Positions 24,160 through 33,255 are shown, numbered from the stretch's first letter. The stretch: DNA of 64,000 nt from Rhizobium sophorae (GCF_013087515.1 NZ_JABFCN010000009.1:186001-250000), one strand, 5' to 3'. The notes: generated by a model not told the origin, from the letters alone. Program-made: numbers and translations.

Positions 24160-25074
24160 TCACGCGAGGGTAACGTTCGTGAGCTGCAAGGATGTCTCCC
24201 ACAGACGGGCGGCAACGGCGGTATCGAGCGCCTGCTTGGGAGGCTTCTCCTCGGTCGGATAGCCACGCGTCCCTCCCAGCCTGTCAGGTCCGTAGTAGGC
24301 GCCGTCGCGCGCTGCCGGATCGGTCGCTGCATAAAGCGTGGGCAGTGCGCCCTGCCACACGGGCTGAAACAGAAATGGCAAGAAGCGGCGCGCCATCCCG
24401 GCTGCGCTCGTCTTCCCCGCTCCGTTCGGAAGCAGATCAGTGCGCGAGACGCCGGGATGTGCCGCAAGGCTCTCGACGCCCCATCCGGCCGCTTTGCTGC
24501 GCCGGCTCAGCTCAAACGCAAACATTATGCAAGCGAGCTTAGACTGGCTGTAGACCGGCCCCGGTTTGTAGCCGCGCTCGGCTTGCAGGTCGTTGAAGTT
24601 GATCGCGCCTTGCCGCGCCGCAATGCTGCCGAGGGTCACGACCCGCGAATTCCGGCCCTCCTTCAGCAGCGGCAGCAAATGCCGGGTAAGAGCGAAATGG
24701 CCGAGATAGTTGGTGCCGAACTGCAGCTCGAAGCCGTCGGCGGTCTCGCGACGCGTCGGCGGCGTCATAACGCCGGCATTGTTGATCAGGAGATCGAGGC
24801 TGTCCTGCTCCTGCGCGAGTTGCTCGGTGAACGCCGCGATAGAAGCGAGGTTGGCAAGATCCACCTCCCCGAACCGCACTTGTCCGCCTGGAACAGCTTG
24901 CTTGATCGCTGCCACAGCTTCAGCGCCCTTGCGCGGGTTCCGCCCGGCGATCACGACACTTGCACCGGCTCGAGCCAAGGCCAGGGCGTCTTCGTAGCCC
25001 AATCCTCCAGTGCCCGTGACGACCGCTGTACGGCCGTGTTGCGGTGGAATGTTACTTGTCGTCCATTTGGTCAT
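24160..25074 (-). CDS. SDR oxidoreductase (protochlorophyllide-reductase-like subgroup)
   Basis: A 304-residue SDR with VTGTGGLGYEDAL for NAD(P) binding, LLINNAGVMTPP, TLGSIAARQG with the catalytic Ser, and YSQSKLA as YxxxK. The extended C-terminal region is shared with retinol-dehydrogenase/protochlorophyllide-reductase-like SDRs. Most similar in the window is the next gene, 25274-26221, clearly a paralogue arising by duplication. Its upstream region carries the AraC-type operator at 25181, 107 bases before the ATG, matching the spacing at the paralogue. Substrate unknown. Confidence 0.9.
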   Translation of the reverse strand: MTKWTTSNIPPQHGRTAVVTGTGGLGYEDALALARAGASVVIAGRNPRKGAEAVAAIKQAVPGGQVRFGEVDLANLASIAAFTEQLAQEQDSLDLLINNAGVMTPPTRRETADGFELQFGTNYLGHFALTRHLLPLLKEGRNSRVVTLGSIAARQGAINFNDLQAERGYKPGPVYSQSKLACIMFAFELSRRSKAAGWGVESLAAHPGVSRTDLLPNGAGKTSAAGMARRFLPFLFQPVWQGALPTLYAATDPAARDGAYYGPDRLGGTRGYPTEEKPPKQALDTAVAARLWETSLQLTNVTLA

Positions 25075-25180
25075 TTATGAGGTCCACGCCTTCTCGAAAC
25101 TTCAGCGAGACGTCTCGGAAGGGTTGTCTCAACGCGCTCGCTTTTCACGTTCCTCAATAGAATGGCTACGGCTCCAAGCT

Positions 25181-25221
25181 ACCATGCCCGAACCGGCAAA
25201 AAACGTGCCTATTTCTACATT
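25181..25221 (-). promoter_or_regulatory. AraC-type operator copy D (upstream of SDR 24160)
   Basis: On the plus strand ATGCC and TGCCT are separated by 17 bases, followed by an ATTTCTACATT end. This is the same spacing as four other copies (26329, 28056, 42173, 47234). The two TGCC elements are 21 bases, two helical turns, apart, as expected for direct half-sites of an AraC-type activator. Confidence 0.55.
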
Positions 25222-25273
25222 CGTTCCGCATGCGAGGAGTATCTGACGGGAGTGGATGCCGAACTTGGTGCGC

Positions 25274-26221
25274 CTATGTTGGCGCGATCAAAGCCTGCGG
25301 GCGTGCTACATCTATGTTCACGTTGGTCAGTTCCAGCGAGGTCTCCCAGAGGCGAGCTGCGGCGGCTGTGTCCAGTGCCTGGAAAGGAGGTTTCTCCGCG
25401 GCCGGATAGCCCCGCGTCCCAGCCAGCCTGTCAGGGCCGTAATAGCCGCCGTTCCGCGCTTCCGGATCTGTCGCAGCAAAGAGCGTGGGCAAGGCGCCCT
25501 GCCATGCAGGCTGGTAGAGAAACCATAGATAGCGTCGCGCGAAACCAGGTAAGCTCGACCAGCCGGGTCCGTTCGGAATGAGGTCGGTGCGTGAGATACC
25601 GGGATGCGCCGCCAGACTCTGCACGCCCCATCCGGCCGCCTCGCTGCGTCGGCTCAACTCGAAGGCGAACATGATGCAGGCAAGCTTCGACTGGCTGTAG
25701 ACCTGCATCGGCTTGTAACCACGCTCGGCTTGCAGGTCGTCGAAGTTAATCGCTCCCCACCGTGCTGCCACACTGCCCAGGGTCACGACGCGCGGCTTTT
25801 TCGCCCTCTTCAGGAGCGGCAGCAGATGGGCGGTAAGAGCGAAATGACCGAGATAATTCGTGCCCAACTGGAGCTCGAAGCCGTCGCTGGTCTCGCGACG
25901 CTCCGGCGTTCTCATGACGCCCGCGTTGTTCACCAAGAGCTCGACGCTATCTTGCTCCTGTACGAGCTGGGCGGCAAATTCCGCGATCGAAGCAAGATTT
26001 GCGAAATCCGCCTTGCCGAACCGCACCTGCGCGCCAGGGACAGTTTCTCTGATCGCCTCGACCGCTTTAGCGCCCTTATCGGGATTGCGCCCGGCTATCA
26101 CGACACTCCCGCCCGCGCCCGCCAGGGCGAGCGCGGTCTCGAAACCCAGCCCACCGGTGCCGGTGACGACCGCTGAGCGGCCGCGCTGTGATGGAATGTT
26201 CCGGAATGTCCACTTTGACAT
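25274..26221 (-). CDS. SDR oxidoreductase, paralogue of 24160
   Basis: A 315-residue SDR from the ATG giving MSKWTFRNIPSQRGR, matching the start of its paralogue (MTKWTTSNIPPQHGR); a longer frame begins at 26278. The motifs are VTGTGGLGFETAL, LLVNNAGVMRTP, TLGSVAARWG and YSQSKLA. Similarity to the 24160 protein runs along the whole length, including the end (ARLWETSLELTNV). Its operator copy (26329-26366) lies 108 bases before the start. The two genes probably duplicated together with their promoter and are regulated alike. Confidence 0.9.
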   Translation of the reverse strand: MSKWTFRNIPSQRGRSAVVTGTGGLGFETALALAGAGGSVVIAGRNPDKGAKAVEAIRETVPGAQVRFGKADFANLASIAEFAAQLVQEQDSVELLVNNAGVMRTPERRETSDGFELQLGTNYLGHFALTAHLLPLLKRAKKPRVVTLGSVAARWGAINFDDLQAERGYKPMQVYSQSKLACIMFAFELSRRSEAAGWGVQSLAAHPGISRTDLIPNGPGWSSLPGFARRYLWFLYQPAWQGALPTLFAATDPEARNGGYYGPDRLAGTRGYPAAEKPPFQALDTAAAARLWETSLELTNVNIDVARPQALIAPT

Positions 26222-26328
26222 CAATCGTTCTGCCTTCTCTAACGCTGGGCGGAGCCTTCGACTAATGATGGTTTCCAAGCCCGCCTTTCTTCTTCATTGC
26301 CAGCATGCCCGGGGCACGGCAGACCTCC

Positions 26329-26366
26329 ATGCCGGAACCCGCAAAAATCATGTCTGATCCTGCATT
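26329..26366 (-). promoter_or_regulatory. AraC-type operator copy E (upstream of SDR 25274)
   Basis: ATGCC, 17 bases, then TGTCTGATCCTGCATT on the plus strand. The second half closely matches the TGCCTGATCCT of copies A and B. The site is 108 bases upstream of the leftward ATG at 26221. Confidence 0.6.
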
Positions 26367-26475
26367 GGTGCGGTTCATGACGGGATGTCGGAGGCAAGCC
26401 ATCGCCCAGCTTCGGCCGTGCTTAGGATTCGCACGAGGCCGATCATCTGCAACTGCGATATCGCCTGATGGATGC

Positions 26476-27363
26476 CTAAAGCCACGCTTCCGTGACGCCG
26501 CTGATCATCCTCGGGCCCCAACTGCGGACGGTGAAGTTCCACGTCGCGAAGAGAATGAAGACGCTTGCAGCCAGGAGCACCGTTGCTGCTCCAAAGTGAA
26601 TAACCCGTCCGCGATTCTGGCGGCACACCCGGATAAACAGTTCGGCGACGATGAGATTGGGGACATAGAAAAAGAAGATCATGATCGCGTCGAACCAACC
26701 GGTAAAGCCGGGTCCGATTCCGACACCGCCGCTCAATAGGAACCAGGCGCCATATTCCATCCGGTACAGCCAGGAGCCGACCGTCAGCGCGAAAAGCCTG
26801 ATCGCCCAGGCACGGTGCTGATCGAAACTGCCGGCCCGGGCTCGGGCATAGGCCATCGCGGCGCAGAGCACCATCAACGCGCCGTAGATGCCAAAGCCCG
26901 TATCCATCAGTGGCCCACCGATCGTGCCTCTTCCTAGTATGAAGCCAAGCCCACCCAGCCCGGCCACGCCGGCGCAAAAGACGTAGGTTCGGCCCAACCA
27001 GCGATGGAGGGCGGGAACGCTGCGGCGCACGCTCCCTATCAGCTGAACAGGCCCGAGCAACAGGAGCACGCCCCCAGCCATGAAATGTGCACCGATGGCT
27101 GCCGTGGGAAGCAACGCGCGGCCATCGTACAAGTCGGGAAGGGATTCGTTCCATTGCTCACCGGCACCGCTCAAGGCCGTTCCTCCGAAGAAGGCGATGA
27201 TATAGGTGGCGAAGATGGCGCCGCTGATCCAACTCGCGGCCACGAGCAGCCGAGCGCTCCAGCGCAATGCAGCACCATGAGAGGCTCCGCTCTGCCTGGC
27301 GAGTTGCCGAGCTATGGTCGGGGAACTGCCCGCTATGGTGATTGTGTTAGATCGCACACCCAT
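26476..27363 (-). CDS. DUF2306-family membrane protein
   Basis: A 295-residue protein with about seven to eight membrane segments. It contains the DUF2306 pattern HFMAGGVLLLLGPVQLIGSVRR.VPALHRWLGRTYV, with spaced histidines, and FDQHRAWAIRLFAL later. These resemble haem-binding transmembrane cytochromes, though binding has not been shown for the family. It lies 52 bases downstream of the DUF2147 gene in the same direction and probably shares its promoter and operator copy A. Confidence 0.8.
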   Translation of the reverse strand: MGVRSNTITIAGSSPTIARQLARQSGASHGAALRWSARLLVAASWISGAIFATYIIAFFGGTALSGAGEQWNESLPDLYDGRALLPTAAIGAHFMAGGVLLLLGPVQLIGSVRRSVPALHRWLGRTYVFCAGVAGLGGLGFILGRGTIGGPLMDTGFGIYGALMVLCAAMAYARARAGSFDQHRAWAIRLFALTVGSWLYRMEYGAWFLLSGGVGIGPGFTGWFDAIMIFFFYVPNLIVAELFIRVCRQNRGRVIHFGAATVLLAASVFILFATWNFTVRSWGPRMISGVTEAWL

Positions 27364-27415
27364 TGCGCGCTCCTCTTCAAAGGCATGGCTGTCCCCCTGG
27401 TACCTTCGCCCGGTT

Positions 27416-27886
27416 TCATTGCGCGCGGCGAAGCACCATGGTCCGACCGAGAAGGGCGGTGCCCATATAGGCGCGAAGCTCCAGTTTTCCGCTCACGAGC
27501 GTTGCTTGTGCTGAATGGGTCCGACCGGTCGCTCCGCTGTAGAAATTTCCGCCTTCCCAGCGATCGTCAGCTGGATCCCACTTGAGGTTGGTCACAAGGA
27601 CGGCTCGTTCCAGCGAACGGCTTCTGAGCTTCGGATCCGGATTGAGGGTATCCTTCTTGAAGGTCTTGCCGTCAGCCTCCATCAAAAGCTTTCCGTGGAG
27701 GACCCGGGCCGCATAGCTTCCTCCGGCGTCAAACATCTCGAGTTTGAGGTTGCCGTCATCGGATTCCCAGACGCCGACAATCTGATCCGGCGAATACGTC
27801 TGTGCGAAAGCCTCTCCAGCCGGGAGACCTGTCATTCCTGCCGAGAGCACTGCGGCCAGCAACGGGCCCACTAGTGATTTCACCAT
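27416..27886 (-). CDS. DUF2147-family exported protein
   Basis: A 156-residue protein with a signal peptide (cleavage near EAFAQT) and the DUF2147 pattern: VGVWESDDGNLKLEMFDAGGSYAARVLHGK, DTLNPDPKLRSRSLERAVLV, WEGGNFYSGATGRTHSAQATL, LELRAYMGTALLGRT. Family members are periplasmic lipocalin-like proteins of unknown role. The ATG at 27886 has AGGA upstream; the longer frame is not needed. Operator copy A is about 170 bases before the start. Confidence 0.85.
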   Translation of the reverse strand: MVKSLVGPLLAAVLSAGMTGLPAGEAFAQTYSPDQIVGVWESDDGNLKLEMFDAGGSYAARVLHGKLLMEADGKTFKKDTLNPDPKLRSRSLERAVLVTNLKWDPADDRWEGGNFYSGATGRTHSAQATLVSGKLELRAYMGTALLGRTMVLRRAQ

Positions 27887-28227
27887 TCCATGCTTCCTTT
27901 TTACGGTTTGAGGCGGACATCGACAAGAGAGTCGTCGCGCGCCAGACGCTGTGGATGCCAATGATCCAGCGGCTCTCCTCAAAAGGAGCTCGGTCTTGGA
28001 ACCATCCGGACAACTGACATTGCGCCCTTGAAACTACACGCTCGCGGCGCGGCGCCGAATGCCCAGAAGCTCAAATTTCCTGCCTGATCCTACAGTTGAG
28101 CAAAGCGAGGATGGGTCATCCCAGCTCGCTCAGCAGTTCGTGAAGAGGCGAGGAAACTGGCCTTCGTTCGATCTGCCAATGCTGCCTCCTCTCCTCCCGC
28201 CAGTGATCTAAGCAAAGCGGATCCCCC
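27887..28227. other. Divergent control region between DUF2147 and MarR genes
   Basis: About 340 bases without a gene. It carries operator copy A (28056-28093). To the right of that copy lies a stretch (28120-28175) resembling the flank of operator copy B at 42240-42290; both contain GTGAAGAG followed by GGAAAC-GGCCTT. Confidence 0.45.
28056..28093 (-). promoter_or_regulatory. AraC-type operator copy A (upstream of DUF2147)
   Basis: CGAATGCC followed 17 bases later by TGCCTGATCCTACA on the plus strand. The centre TCAAATTTCC is shared with copy B. It lies about 170 bases upstream of the leftward gene at 27886. Confidence 0.6.
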
Positions 28228-28272
28228 TTGACATTTATTTGGTACCTCACATATTTGCTAGGTAGCTAGCAA
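28228..28272 (+). promoter_or_regulatory. marR promoter with overlapping dyad operator
   Basis: TTGACA (28228-28233) and TATTTG (28252-28257) form a -35/-10 pair spaced 18 bases. Overlapping and following the -10 is the perfect dyad TTGCTA-N6-TAGCAA (28255-28272), a good candidate operator for the MarR protein encoded just downstream, implying autorepression. Confidence 0.55.
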
Positions 28273-28289
28273 GATTGGAGCCTGCGTTG

Positions 28290-28751
28290 GTGGATCGGGA
28301 GCGGAAAGATACAGGTCGCGACCGTATCGGAGCCTGGACAAAGCGATGCTACTTTGCCGGACGGGCGGTCATGGACTCTGCCCTGCGTCCTTACGATCTC
28401 GGATCCGTGCAGTGGTACGTGCTCTACCAGCTCGCAACTGCCGGACCGACCATGCAACGTGATCTCGTGCGGTTGCTTACGATCGAACGCGCCACAATGA
28501 CCGGCATCGTCGCGACCCTCGTGCGCAAGGGTCTCGTGGAGCAAGAGCCCGACCGGGTTGATCAGCGCCAGAAGCTTCTACGCATTACCGCCACCGGCGC
28601 CAAGTTGTGGGGCGAGCTGCCCGATCTCTCATTCATCCGCTCGGTCGCGTTCGACGGCATCGACGAGGCCGACGTCGCGGTCGCGGTCCGGGTTCTTCAG
28701 ACCGCAACGGAGCGTCTCGAAAACCTGCTACAGAAAGGAACAGCGTCATGA
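28290..28751 (+). CDS. MarR family transcriptional regulator
   Basis: About 153 residues with a winged helix-turn-helix: VLYQLATAGPTMQRDLVRLLTIERATMTGIVATLVRKGLVEQEPDRVDQRQKLLRIT. There is no ATG; TTG at 28275, TTG at 28287 and GTG at 28290 are in frame. The GGAG at 28277-28280 favours 28287 or 28290. Its stop overlaps the epimerase start by 4 bases, so repressor and enzyme are one operon. The dyad over the promoter suggests it represses its own operon until a phenolic-type ligand binds, as is usual for the family. Confidence 0.85.
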   Translation: MDRERKDTGRDRIGAWTKRCYFAGRAVMDSALRPYDLGSVQWYVLYQLATAGPTMQRDLVRLLTIERATMTGIVATLVRKGLVEQEPDRVDQRQKLLRITATGAKLWGELPDLSFIRSVAFDGIDEADVAVAVRVLQTATERLENLLQKGTAS

Positions 28752-29563
28752 CAGTCTTGGTAACCGGCGCAACAGGGCTCGTCGGAGCCCGCCTTCTTCC
28801 GCGCCTTGTCGACGCAGCGGTGAATTGCCGTGTCCTGATGCGCGGCGCGAAGCAGGCGCCCCCCGGCGTCAGCGCGGCAGAAGCGGACCTACTCGATCCC
28901 GCGTCCGTCATGCGGGCGGTGGAGGGCGTTTCGGCGATCATCCATCTTGCTGCGGTTTTCCGCACCTCCGACACCGATCTTATCTGGAAGAGCAACCTCG
29001 AAGGCACGCGCAACCTTATCGCCGCGGCAAAGGCGCGTGCGCCCGAGGCACGTTTCATCATGGCAAGCACGTCCAATGTTTATGACGCGGACAGCCCGCG
29101 CCCTGGCCGTGAGGACGATGCGGCCAACCCGCAACAAGCCTATCCGGCCAGCAAGCTCGCCGCCGAGAACGCGCTACGTGAAAGCGGGCTAAACTGGGCG
29201 ATCCAGCGGTTCGGCTTCGTTTATGGCGATAAGGACGGACATCTCGAAGAGTTGCCGCGATTGGTCACAAACTTCAAAATGCATCCTGCCCAGAGGATGA
29301 GCCTCATACATCATCTCGACATCGCCACCGCCATGAACCTCGCCCTGACCGGCACGATGGATGGGCGCATCGTCAATATCGCTGATGAGGCGCCGACCTC
29401 GATCTACGAGCTCGTCGCCCTGGTCGGCGGCACAATGGAACCGTCCTCAGCGCCGCTCGGCAATCCCTGGCGCCTGCACATGGATGTCTCGCTCGCTCGC
29501 AGTGTTGGTTTTCGGCCAATCGTGAGGACCGTTTATCAGGCAATGCAGGAAAACCTGATGTGA
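28748..29563 (+). CDS. NAD-dependent epimerase/dehydratase family protein
   Basis: A 271-residue extended SDR: MTVLVTGATGLVGARLLPRL for NAD binding, ASTSNVYD with the catalytic Ser/Thr region, and YPASKLAAE as YxxxK. Substrate is unknown; family members act on nucleotide sugars or small carbonyl compounds. The ATG at 28748 overlaps the marR stop, so it is co-translated with its likely repressor. Confidence 0.88.
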   Translation: MTVLVTGATGLVGARLLPRLVDAAVNCRVLMRGAKQAPPGVSAAEADLLDPASVMRAVEGVSAIIHLAAVFRTSDTDLIWKSNLEGTRNLIAAAKARAPEARFIMASTSNVYDADSPRPGREDDAANPQQAYPASKLAAENALRESGLNWAIQRFGFVYGDKDGHLEELPRLVTNFKMHPAQRMSLIHHLDIATAMNLALTGTMDGRIVNIADEAPTSIYELVALVGGTMEPSSAPLGNPWRLHMDVSLARSVGFRPIVRTVYQAMQENLM

Positions 29564-29683
29564 CGCCGCCGGTCGGCATCTGACGGCCCGAGGCATATCC
29601 GCGCCACTCACAATGGCATTCCTTCATATCAGGACGGCCGCTCCGAACCGAGGCGGCAAGGAGCGACCTGCTGCAAACGGTGT

Positions 29684-30718
29684 CTAGGCTGTTCGCGCCT
29701 TGCGGCTGGCGTACTGGCTATACATGCGCTGGTGGTTCAGCGCGTCCTGCTTTGGGGCAACGCCGAACATCCGAGAATATTCGCGGCTGAACTGCGAAGC
29801 GCTTTCGTAGCCGACCTTGTAGGCGGCTTCCTCGACGCTTGCAGCGTCCGCGACCATCAGGCGTCGCGACTCGAGGAGGCGCAACTGCTTCTGGAACTGA
29901 AGCGGTGTCACCGAGGTGAGCTGCTTGAAATGCTGGTGAAACGATGACGGACTCATGCGCGCCACCTCTGCCATTTGTTCTACACGCAGCGTCTGGGCGA
30001 AATTTGCGCGCAGGAAATAGATGGCCTTGGCAACCCGCATGAAATTCGATTCCGGCACGGCCAGGCTGCAGAGCTCGGCGCCGTGCGGGCCGGTCAGAAG
30101 CCAATAGCAGATCTCCCGCATGACAGATGGGTAGAGGATCGGAATTGCCTTCGGTGTCTGGGACATCCGGATCAGGCGCAGCACGCATTCCGCCAAAGGT
30201 TCGTCAACCTTTCCGACGAACACGGATGGACCGGGCGTGGCAGGCGAAACCGGTGGCGTCTCCAACTGCTCCAACACCTCGCGCAGCATGTTCACGTCGA
30301 GATCGATGGTAACACCGATATAGGGTGTCTGCTCACTTGCCTCGACAACCCGCCCGCTGGCCGGCATTTCCATGCTGACGACCAGGCATTCCATGGCGCC
30401 ATAGCGAAGCGTCTCTTCGCCGAAGAGAATTTCCTTTGCGCCCTGAGCCACCACGCAGAGCGACGGACGATAGATCTGCCGCATAGGCATCCGCTGCTGG
30501 TAGGAACGGATGATGTTGACGTTCTCTATCTGCGTCGGAAATAGGCCTTCACCGCCGCCCTGGCTTTCGATGTATGCGGTGATCCCGTCAAGCAGCGATG
30601 ACGACACGCGAACCTCCGGTTGGTTTCGAGGCCAGCGCAGCACTCGCCCTTCAGCCGGCAACATATCGCCGCCTGTAGGAATAGGCAAGTTTATTGAGGT
30701 ATTCGGCATTCTGGTCAT
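29684..30718 (-). CDS. AraC family regulator, AraC_N type (copy 1)
   Basis: A 344-residue protein. An N-terminal ligand domain of the AraC_N family (about residues 65-215: RPSLCVVAQGAKEILFG, YGAMECLVVSMEMPASG) is followed by two HTH units (VEQMAEVARMSPSSFHQHFKQL and VEEAAYKVGYESASQFSREYSRMF). It is about three-quarters identical by eye to the protein at 47573, the two differing mainly at the N-terminus. It is divergent from the MFS gene at 30772 across 53 bases. It, or its paralogue, is the best candidate to bind the five ATGCC-N17-TGYCT operators. Confidence 0.92.
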   Translation of the reverse strand: MTRMPNTSINLPIPTGGDMLPAEGRVLRWPRNQPEVRVSSSLLDGITAYIESQGGGEGLFPTQIENVNIIRSYQQRMPMRQIYRPSLCVVAQGAKEILFGEETLRYGAMECLVVSMEMPASGRVVEASEQTPYIGVTIDLDVNMLREVLEQLETPPVSPATPGPSVFVGKVDEPLAECVLRLIRMSQTPKAIPILYPSVMREICYWLLTGPHGAELCSLAVPESNFMRVAKAIYFLRANFAQTLRVEQMAEVARMSPSSFHQHFKQLTSVTPLQFQKQLRLLESRRLMVADAASVEEAAYKVGYESASQFSREYSRMFGVAPKQDALNHQRMYSQYASRKARTA

Positions 30719-30771
30719 GGAAGACTTCCTCTAGCTTGATGACGTCACTCACAGCCAGGGAAGCACCAAGC

Positions 30772-32097
30772 ATGACAGAAACGGCCGCTTCGTCAATAGA
30801 TAAGCACGCTGATCTGCCCACCATATCTACTGCGAGCGGGGATGAATACGTTGAGGGTCGGCGGGCCACAATGCTGCTTATTACGCTATTTCTTGTCAGC
30901 GCCACGTCCCAGATCGACCGGATGCTTCCCTTCGTCCTGGCCGAGTCAATCAAGGAAGAACTCGATCTGAGCGACACCGATGTGGGCTTGCTCACGGGCC
31001 TCGCCTTTGCGGTGTGCTACACGTTGCTGTCGATGCCCCTCGCCCGTGCCGCCGACCGAGGATCGCCCCGTTCCGCCCTCGTTTCATGCATCTTGCTCTG
31101 GAGCGCGATGACATTGCTCGGCGGCCTCGCCATGAGCTTCCTGTTCCTCGCCTTTACCCGCTTCGGTGTCGCTTTCGGCGAGGCCGGCGGAACGCCCTGC
31201 AGCCACGCGATCATTGCCCGGAAGATCCCACCCGCGCACCGCGGGCTGGCGCTCGGCATTTTCTCGATGGGCATTCCACTCGGCACTATGGTCGGTTTCG
31301 GCGCCGGCGGCGCTATCGGCGATACGCTCGGCTGGCGTACAGCGCTGGTCGGGGCCGGCGCCATGGGCGTACTGATCGGTTTGCTGGCCCTCCTCGTCGT
31401 CGGTCCGACCTCACCGCTCAAGCGCTCGGCCGCCACGAGCGAACCCTTCCTGCGGTCGAGCTTGCAACTGCTTTCGTCCCCGTCATTTCGTTGGTTGTTT
31501 ATGGGCTCGATCGCACTCGGTTTCGCCGCAGCACCGTTCTACGCTTTCGCGGTTCCTTTCCTGATCCGCACCCACGACTTCAGCGCCAGCGAAGCCGGGC
31601 TCGCGTTCGGACTGCTGCAAGGCCTGATGGGGATTTGCGGAACACTGATAGGTGGGCGCCTGTTTGACCGCGCCGTGCGCTCCCGCACCGGCAGGTTGCT
31701 CGGGCCGCCCGCAATCCTGTTCATCATCGCAAGCCTGACGACGACCGCTGCGTTGCTCGCGCCGGTCGGGTGGCTTTCCATCCTCCTTTTCGTCCCCGGC
31801 ATGTTGTCGTTCGCTTTTCTTCTGCCCTGGTGCTTCGGCGCTGCCCATTTGGTGGCAGGCAAGGGCAAGGAGGCGATGGCGACAAGCCTCGCGATGATCG
31901 GCTCCGGGCTCCTGGGGCCTGCGCTGGGCCCTCTGATCGTCGGCATAATCAGCGATGCGGCAACAGTGGCGCAAGTTCCCAATGGCCTAGGACTTGGTCT
32001 GCTGACAGTCCCGGTCGCCAGCGTTCTGACCGGCATCGCGATGCTGATCGCAAATAAGCGCATCGCAGCGGCCCTTCGCACAGCTGACATCGCCTAA
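30772..32097 (+). CDS. MFS transporter
   Basis: A 441-residue, twelve-segment major facilitator starting MTETAASSIDKHADLP; the longer frame upstream overlaps the divergent promoter. It has QIDRMLPFVLAESIKEELDLSD before TM1-2, the A-motif-like ARAADRGSPR between TM2 and TM3, and RFGVAFGEAGGTP in TM4, as in spinster-like MFS proteins common in sphingomonads. Substrate unknown. It shares a promoter region with the AraC gene at 29684. A 12-codon stump of a second copy lies at 48660. Confidence 0.9.
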   Translation: MTETAASSIDKHADLPTISTASGDEYVEGRRATMLLITLFLVSATSQIDRMLPFVLAESIKEELDLSDTDVGLLTGLAFAVCYTLLSMPLARAADRGSPRSALVSCILLWSAMTLLGGLAMSFLFLAFTRFGVAFGEAGGTPCSHAIIARKIPPAHRGLALGIFSMGIPLGTMVGFGAGGAIGDTLGWRTALVGAGAMGVLIGLLALLVVGPTSPLKRSAATSEPFLRSSLQLLSSPSFRWLFMGSIALGFAAAPFYAFAVPFLIRTHDFSASEAGLAFGLLQGLMGICGTLIGGRLFDRAVRSRTGRLLGPPAILFIIASLTTTAALLAPVGWLSILLFVPGMLSFAFLLPWCFGAAHLVAGKGKEAMATSLAMIGSGLLGPALGPLIVGIISDAATVAQVPNGLGLGLLTVPVASVLTGIAMLIANKRIAAALRTADIA

Positions 32098-32133
32098 ACG
32101 CCCGAAAATTCACCTCTGGGAGCGTATCCTGAA

Positions 32134-33255
32134 ATGACAGACTCATCGGGAGAGAACGGGACGATCAAGACCAGATCATCAGGATTGTCGCGCCGTTCGT
32201 TTATGCGATACAGTACAGTGGGAGCTGGTGTCGCGGCCGTGGGCGGCGCAATTGCGGTCAGGGCAAACATGCCACCCTTGTCCCCGCGTCAGCAGGGACT
32301 ACCGAGCATCCCCGATTGGACGGCAGCCGACATCCCCTCGCTGCAAGGACGCTCGGCGCTCGTCACGGGCGGCAACGGCTATCCCGAGGGCGACCGAAGT
32401 GGTTTGGGCTATCATGACGCCCTTCAACTCGCACGCGCCGGGGCGGACGTAACCATCGCGTCCCGGAAGCAGGAACGTGGAGAGGAAGCCGTCCGACGCA
32501 TCAAGGTCGCCGTCCCCAGCGCTTTGATCCGTTTCGAGCCGCTCGATCTTTCGGACCTCCTTTCGGTTGCCAGCTTTGCTGATCGGATGCGCGCTTCCCG
32601 GAAAAATTTGGACATCCTCGTCAACAATGCAGGCGTCATGGGGCGGAAAAACCGGGAAATGAGCGCCAACGGGTTCGAACGAGTGTTCGCCACGAACGCG
32701 CTTGGTCATTTTGCGTTGACCGCCCGGCTGTTGCCACTGCTGAGCCAAGGGAATTCCCCGCGCGTCGTCTGGGTGTCCAGCAGTCGCGCGTTCATGGGCA
32801 CAATCAACCCCGCCGATCTGCCACTCGGTCGCGACTATGACTATGGGGCGGCTTACGACAACTCCAAGCTCGCCATCCTCATGCTTGCCTTTGAGATGCA
32901 GAGGCGCAGCGCGGCGGAAGGCTGGGGTATCTCGGCCATGGCTTCCCATCCCGGCATCGCCCGCACCAACCTGGTCCCGGACGGCCCCGGCTTCGACAGC
33001 CTGGAGGGGCGCAATCATAGATACCTGCCTTTCCTGTTCCAGCCGCCTGCTCAAGGCGCTCTGCCGACCCTATATGCGGCAACATCGCCGCAAGCGGTGG
33101 CTGGCGGATATTACGGCCCCAACGGGTTTCTGGGGTTAGGTGGTTTGCCGGGCTGGGCCGGGATTCCTGAGAAAGCCGACGACCAGCAAGCTGGGACGAG
33201 ATTGTGGGCCACCCTTGAGCAGCTTGGCAACGTGACATTCGGGCGGATGAGTTGA
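32134..33255 (+). CDS. Tat-exported SDR oxidoreductase
   Basis: A 373-residue SDR with an N-terminal twin-arginine signal (LSRRSFMRYSTVGAG, about residues 18-32) followed by a hydrophobic stretch. The enzyme part belongs to the same subgroup as 24160 and 25274: LVNNAGVMGRK, WVSSSRAFMG, YDNSKLA. The glycine-rich NAD(P) loop is expanded: TGGNGYPEGDRSGLGYHDA, about 8 residues longer than in the paralogues. It lies 36 bases after the MFS gene and is probably co-transcribed. Export of an NAD(P)-dependent enzyme would require cofactor to travel with it. Confidence 0.85.
   Translation: MTDSSGENGTIKTRSSGLSRRSFMRYSTVGAGVAAVGGAIAVRANMPPLSPRQQGLPSIPDWTAADIPSLQGRSALVTGGNGYPEGDRSGLGYHDALQLARAGADVTIASRKQERGEEAVRRIKVAVPSALIRFEPLDLSDLLSVASFADRMRASRKNLDILVNNAGVMGRKNREMSANGFERVFATNALGHFALTARLLPLLSQGNSPRVVWVSSSRAFMGTINPADLPLGRDYDYGAAYDNSKLAILMLAFEMQRRSAAEGWGISAMASHPGIARTNLVPDGPGFDSLEGRNHRYLPFLFQPPAQGALPTLYAATSPQAVAGGYYGPNGFLGLGGLPGWAGIPEKADDQQAGTRLWATLEQLGNVTFGRMS

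Noticed and set aside
23941-25080. 379-codon plus-strand frame across the SDR at 24160
   Set aside because: Shadow of the SDR gene on the other strand, without motif or ribosome binding site.
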